NCBI RefSeq assembly: GCF_002005305.1
Contig: NZ_CP014782.1
Location: 3,100,001-3,164,000, forward strand
Length of the DNA stretch: 64,000 bases
Direction: 5' to 3'
From: Shewanella psychrophila
GTDB taxonomy: Bacteria; Pseudomonadota; Gammaproteobacteria; Enterobacterales; Shewanellaceae
Of this stretch, positions 60,251-64,000 are shown in pieces. Position 1 is the stretch's first letter. Every line of letters begins with the position of its first letter. A model generated the notes under the pieces. That model searched no databases, was not told the origin of the DNA, and saw only the letters and a list, made by a program, of their open reading frames with translations. Both the position numbers and the translations under genes were made by a program.

Positions 60251-62521
60251 CTAAAAACGCTTCTGTCGCAAATTGTTCCAACTGATACCTTCGTATGCCT
60301 GCTTACACTGATTTGTTGCATCAAACACATTCTTCTTCAAGTTGAGGAAAATATAGAAGCCTGAGATATCCGTCGCCGAATACCCAGACAGGTCAAGACC
60401 ATTGAGATAATCCTCCAACTGCAGCTCTGTGGCTTCATAATCCAACTCATAGTCCCTAAATACCTTATCTAACGCCTCTTGCTTATATCCACCAGCTAGA
60501 GACTTAGTCATAGGTAGCAGCACCCTATCCTTGAAAGAGTGCCGCCCCTGCAACACCAGCTCATTGGTTGCAAACTTACTCTGGGCAGAGACAAAGATAT
60601 TAAGCTGGTTATTAAGCAGTTCACAGGCTGCAGAGAAATCCGCCAGCACTTCAGGTTTGGTTTGCTCAAACTGCTTATTATTAATTTTTGTCGACCATAG
60701 GGTTAACTTCTTCACCGTGATGTTCATGGTCATTTGGTGCCAATCTGCCCTGAGCCGCCGCAAGCCGTTAGGTTTAAGAATTTGATTACAACGGATCACC
60801 CCAGCCGCATGCCTGAAGAAGCGTTCCCTCATCACCAGAAACAGATGTTCTGGCCGCGATGAGAAGGGAAAATAATAGGACAAAATGATCATCAAGACCA
60901 CCAAGTAAAACATCATCATGACACTAAGCAGCACGGCAAAGTTATACTGCATAGTATTATCTATACCCAGCACAAACAGCCCCATAAGGAAAAAGATGGT
61001 GACTGGCCCCTTAAACAGATAGAAGGCGGCAAAGGTATAGATGAAGATAAAGACCCCAAGCTCGGCACCTAAAGTCAGGCTTGGCAGAACGAACACATAG
61101 GCTGGCACCGCAAACAGGAAGCCGAAAGTAAACAGCACCAACAACATCACTGGATGTACAGGCAAGAAAGACAACAGGGACATATAGATCACCGAGAAGA
61201 TCACGAAGGTGTAGCCACCCGGCGGATTGAAGTAGATCCAGATGAGTCCCGCGATCCAATAGGTGACGAACACTTTTATTGCCGTCTTGGCATTCTCCGC
61301 ATCCCACCAGATAAACTGTGATAATGCCTTAGGAAAGCGCTCGCTGAAATTCACCTCACCTGTCACTGAGTCTATGCAGCTGATGGTCGCCGTCAACCTA
61401 GACAATTTTTCATGGAGCTGATTGAGCAAGTAGGCGAAAGTCAGCACCTTGCCTCGGCCAAGATGAGTGCAGGTTTTTAACGCTTCTTCATCTACCGTCA
61501 CCCAGTGTTCGATGGCCTCACAGGCGCGCTCTTTATCTTCCCAAACCTGCTCTGACTCGGCAAACAAACTAGCCAGCTTTTGGACAGTTTGATCATAATC
61601 TATAATAAAGCGATCTAACCTTAACTCTGCCCCCTCTCTCACACCATGAGAGCCTGACTCGGCGACGAAGATCAGCAATTCTGTGATCTGCTTATAATAG
61701 AGCAGAGCCAGATCCCACTCTTTCTTATAAGCCGAGACATCACTGCACTCGGCACTAATTGAGGTGTACCTCTGCTCCAAAGCCCCCTGTGCTGCGAACA
61801 GCTGCTTCACCAGAATTGGCATTTCCGTTTGCTCTGCCAAATCTTCGGGGCAATCCATGGAAATTGGCTCAGCAGCATCTACAGAGGCTCGCCTCATTTT
61901 AGGCTGGGTCAAAAGATGAAACATCAACCTCTGTATTCGATTCAGATCATGGGCCAATGCTCTGAGGTTTTGTTCTGTCTTGACCGGAAATAGAAATACG
62001 CTGACTAAGGTGAACACCACCACACCGAATGCAGTCATAAAGGCCCGGTCAACACCATAGATGAAGGCTCCATTGGCATCCCCACCATTAGACATCATCA
62101 ATACCATCACCCCGGTGAGCATAAACACACTGGGATCTTTCTTATAGGCATTGCGAAAATAGAAGATGACCGAGACCACTACAGACACCACGAGCATGTA
62201 AATGAAGCGCTCTTGGGCAAAGAGTCCCACCAACGACAAACCGATAACGGCGCCAATCAAGGTGCCAATTACCCTATAGGTGCCCAGAGCGAGAGACTCA
62301 CGGCGACTACCAGTAGAAGCAATCAGCATAACGGTGGTGGCTGCCGTCGATGCTTGAGGCCAGCCCATAGCCATGGGGATCAGATACGCCAGAGTCAGAC
62401 TCAGGGCGACTCTAGAGGCAAATTTGAACTTCTCGCTCAGGCAAAATGGCCATAGCCAAGAACTAAAGTTCAGCCACGACCAACTAGACTGCTCAATTTG
62501 ACTTGAGTCCTTATCTTGCAT
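60251..62521 (-). CDS. FUSC-family inner-membrane efflux protein (AaeB-like)
   Basis: A 756-residue protein with two membrane blocks of about six helices (near residues 28-180 and 400-540) and large soluble parts, the FUSC/AaeB layout for aromatic-acid or drug efflux. The first block begins FKFASRVALSLTLAYLIPMAMGWPQAST, here shortened from the full stretch. AAGGA stands seven bases before the ATG. It is the first gene of the six-gene operon and leads into NodT with ten bases between its stop and that start. Confidence 0.92.
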   Translation of the reverse strand: MQDKDSSQIEQSSWSWLNFSSWLWPFCLSEKFKFASRVALSLTLAYLIPMAMGWPQASTAATTVMLIASTGSRRESLALGTYRVIGTLIGAVIGLSLVGLFAQERFIYMLVVSVVVSVIFYFRNAYKKDPSVFMLTGVMVLMMSNGGDANGAFIYGVDRAFMTAFGVVVFTLVSVFLFPVKTEQNLRALAHDLNRIQRLMFHLLTQPKMRRASVDAAEPISMDCPEDLAEQTEMPILVKQLFAAQGALEQRYTSISAECSDVSAYKKEWDLALLYYKQITELLIFVAESGSHGVREGAELRLDRFIIDYDQTVQKLASLFAESEQVWEDKERACEAIEHWVTVDEEALKTCTHLGRGKVLTFAYLLNQLHEKLSRLTATISCIDSVTGEVNFSERFPKALSQFIWWDAENAKTAIKVFVTYWIAGLIWIYFNPPGGYTFVIFSVIYMSLLSFLPVHPVMLLVLFTFGFLFAVPAYVFVLPSLTLGAELGVFIFIYTFAAFYLFKGPVTIFFLMGLFVLGIDNTMQYNFAVLLSVMMMFYLVVLMIILSYYFPFSSRPEHLFLVMRERFFRHAAGVIRCNQILKPNGLRRLRADWHQMTMNITVKKLTLWSTKINNKQFEQTKPEVLADFSAACELLNNQLNIFVSAQSKFATNELVLQGRHSFKDRVLLPMTKSLAGGYKQEALDKVFRDYELDYEATELQLEDYLNGLDLSGYSATDISGFYIFLNLKKNVFDATNQCKQAYEGISWNNLRQKRF

Positions 62522-63136
62522 TAAATATCCTTATAGAGTCTCTATACTTGCTCAAACAAACACATGAATCGACTAATGCTTTTATACTGACTCATTCGAG
62601 AAAGCTATAAACTCTGCTAAAAAAGTAAACTGACACCAAGCGGTATAAATCGACAAACGACCAACAGATTTCGATCAGGGAATGAGAAAAACCAGAGCGA
62701 ATCATCGTACTAATCTAAAATTGAAATGTTAATGCTGTGCTGCATTATTAGATGAAATCATTTCCCTGATACATGTGATAACGTCCATCGTGAACAGGCT
62801 CCTGTTCTGTGCGACTATTTTATCACCATGTAGAAGCTTTACCGATAACCTTTGCCTCTTAGTCTATAAAAAATGTGACCCATTTAAGAGTTAACAAACA
62901 TAATCCGGATAAAAATCACACAGCAGATGGGGTACGGCTGAAATTATCTGCTAAATTACCATCAAGATGATGGTTACAGCACTTATACTAAGGCTAAGTA
63001 TTTTCATCTAAGCCTCAATACTCCGTTACTTTTCATTATCATAGAAACAGCATAGGTATAACTCTCGGCTTGGAGCGGCCCTAAAGATGTTACATGGTCG
63101 TACAGTACCCACTCAGTCCAATACCCAACAAACATG
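62522..63136. other. Long intergenic spacer
   Basis: 615 bases between two minus-strand genes. It must carry the efflux-operon promoter. A degenerate ATACC-family repeat (ACACCAAGCGGTATAA) is at 62633-62648. No ORF, RNA gene or other repeat was recognised. Confidence 0.4.
62633..62648 (+). repeat. Degenerate copy of the ATACC palindrome
   Basis: ACACCAAGCGGTATAA matches ATACCAATCGGTATAA in 14 of 16 positions. It lies upstream of the efflux operon. Confidence 0.5.
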
Positions 63137-64000
63137 TTAGAACGGATGATCCACCATCACCCAAGTGTTACTGCCCTCTTCTGAAACTGCAATATCAGTC
63201 CTCACGACTAGGCCAGCGGCTAGAAAACGTAAAGAGAAGCCTGCGTCATATTTAAGATCTGTGAGTAGCTCACTGGCAGTATATTCCGCGCCCACTCTTC
63301 CTGCCTCGACAAAGCCCACCAATTGAAACCAGTCAATCTTGAGAAACTTAAGCCAATTCACATCTTCGATGGGATTATATTTCAGGGTATATCGATATTC
63401 CGCAGAGCCGTAAATAGCCGCTTTATCGTGGAAACGATTCTGGTCGAAACCACGCATTCGATAAAAACCACCTAAAGTAGCCGCCTCATTATAGGGGGCA
63501 TTATTCACGACTTTCTGACCACCTAAACCGTCATACTCCAGCTCCCAGGAGGGTGAGTATCCGGTCCAGAAGTTTAGCGCCAAAATTCTCTGATGAGCAT
63601 AATCTGACTCGCCGAAGGAGAAGTACTTGCTCATGTCTAAATTTAAAAACGTCCATTGACTATCTGAATCGAGCCAGGCGGCATCATGGGAGATAGATAA
63701 ATACTGGCTACTGCCTCTCGATGGGTTAATAGAGAAGTCAGTGTTGTCATACAAGATCCCAAGCTCGATTGCATGTATGGTGCCATCGGATTCCCCATCT
63801 TCGAATTCAAAGCTCTGGTAACGATTAAACTGGCGTAACACCATTACGGTCGCCCCATGATCCAAAGGATTCCAATCTCCTCCCCCGCTAGGTTCAGAAA
63901 TTAACAGGCCATCTTTGAGCTGGTATTTCACCGAACCTTTATCGGCAGTTGCGCCAATGGGAAGCGCATATTCAAGTTTAATATCGAACCAGTTCGACGA
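63137..64000 (-). CDS. BamA/TamA-family surface antigen, partial at window edge
   Basis: The C-terminal 287 codons of an outer-membrane barrel protein of the Omp85/surface-antigen (D15) kind. The frame is open to the last base of the window; a GTG at 63929-63931 is internal, since WFDIKLEYALPIGATADKG reads upstream of it. The L6-loop motif of the family appears as FYRMRGFDQNRFHDKAAIYG (the RGF residues), and the end is WVMVDHPF with a terminal Phe. Only the barrel is seen, so POTRA domains, if any, lie outside. It may help insert proteins or be a stand-alone antigen. Confidence 0.85.
   Translation of the reverse strand, partial: SSNWFDIKLEYALPIGATADKGSVKYQLKDGLLISEPSGGGDWNPLDHGATVMVLRQFNRYQSFEFEDGESDGTIHAIELGILYDNTDFSINPSRGSSQYLSISHDAAWLDSDSQWTFLNLDMSKYFSFGESDYAHQRILALNFWTGYSPSWELEYDGLGGQKVVNNAPYNEAATLGGFYRMRGFDQNRFHDKAAIYGSAEYRYTLKYNPIEDVNWLKFLKIDWFQLVGFVEAGRVGAEYTASELLTDLKYDAGFSLRFLAAGLVVRTDIAVSEEGSNTWVMVDHPF

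Overview
The window is a chromosomal segment of a marine gammaproteobacterium, most probably Shewanella or a close relative. This rests on protein character (glnD, rbsDACBKR, arfA, cydABX, selO and several lineage-typical DUF families), AT-rich intergenic DNA, many small ATACC...GGTAT palindromes, and IS4- and ISAs1-type insertion sequences. No rRNA, tRNA or CRISPR array was recognised.

Layout. 1-4.9 kb: membrane protein with a zinc ribbon, TerC-family protein, DUF3083-like protein, HDOD protein, DUF3297 protein. 4.9-10.1 kb: a decayed locus. A lipoprotein gene is followed by a large secreted gene (beta-propeller repeats, calcium-binding type-3 repeats, LruC domain) broken by a 4-base tandem expansion, a 1-base deletion, an intact ISAs1-family element with perfect 10-bp target duplications, and a fold-back fragment of an IS4-family element. 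10.6-20.4 kb: dCMP deaminase, DUF1090 protein, lipoproteins, GlnD, a TM2 protein, a histidine kinase with a periplasmic CXXCH motif, an outer-membrane protein and a MORN-repeat protein.

21.0-28.8 kb is the most interesting part. A tightly overlapping operon encodes an exported metallo-beta-lactamase-fold protein, a small exported Cys-rich peptide, an MNIO (DUF692) maturase, its DUF2063-like partner and a DoxX-like membrane protein. It resembles the copper-binding RiPP (HvfABCX/bufferin) systems, but has a divergent precursor and an extra enzyme. Cytochrome bd genes cydA, cydB, cydX and a LysR regulator follow. 29.0-33.5 kb: a TonB receptor divergent from three overlapping membrane genes (DUF3325-like, DUF3649-like, PepSY-TM reductase), with a Fur-like box between, so probably a siderophore uptake/reduction locus.

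33.6-46 kb: orphan AbrB/MazE protein, HDAC-like deacetylase, delta-class carbonic anhydrase between inverted 16-bp repeats, the complete ribose operon with operator and CRP sites, DUF3103-like protein, Crp/Fnr-type regulator, YgjV and a response regulator. 46-55 kb: selO, pirin, SDR, an MBL-rhodanese protein, arfA with an internal transcription terminator, an EamA pseudogene and several uncharacterised genes. 55.3-62.5 kb: a MITE-like palindromic element, then a six-gene overlapping operon on the minus strand (FUSC pump, NodT outer-membrane factor, DUF1656, HlyD adaptor, K+-channel-like protein, AI-2E-family transporter). The right edge cuts a BamA/TamA-like surface antigen gene.
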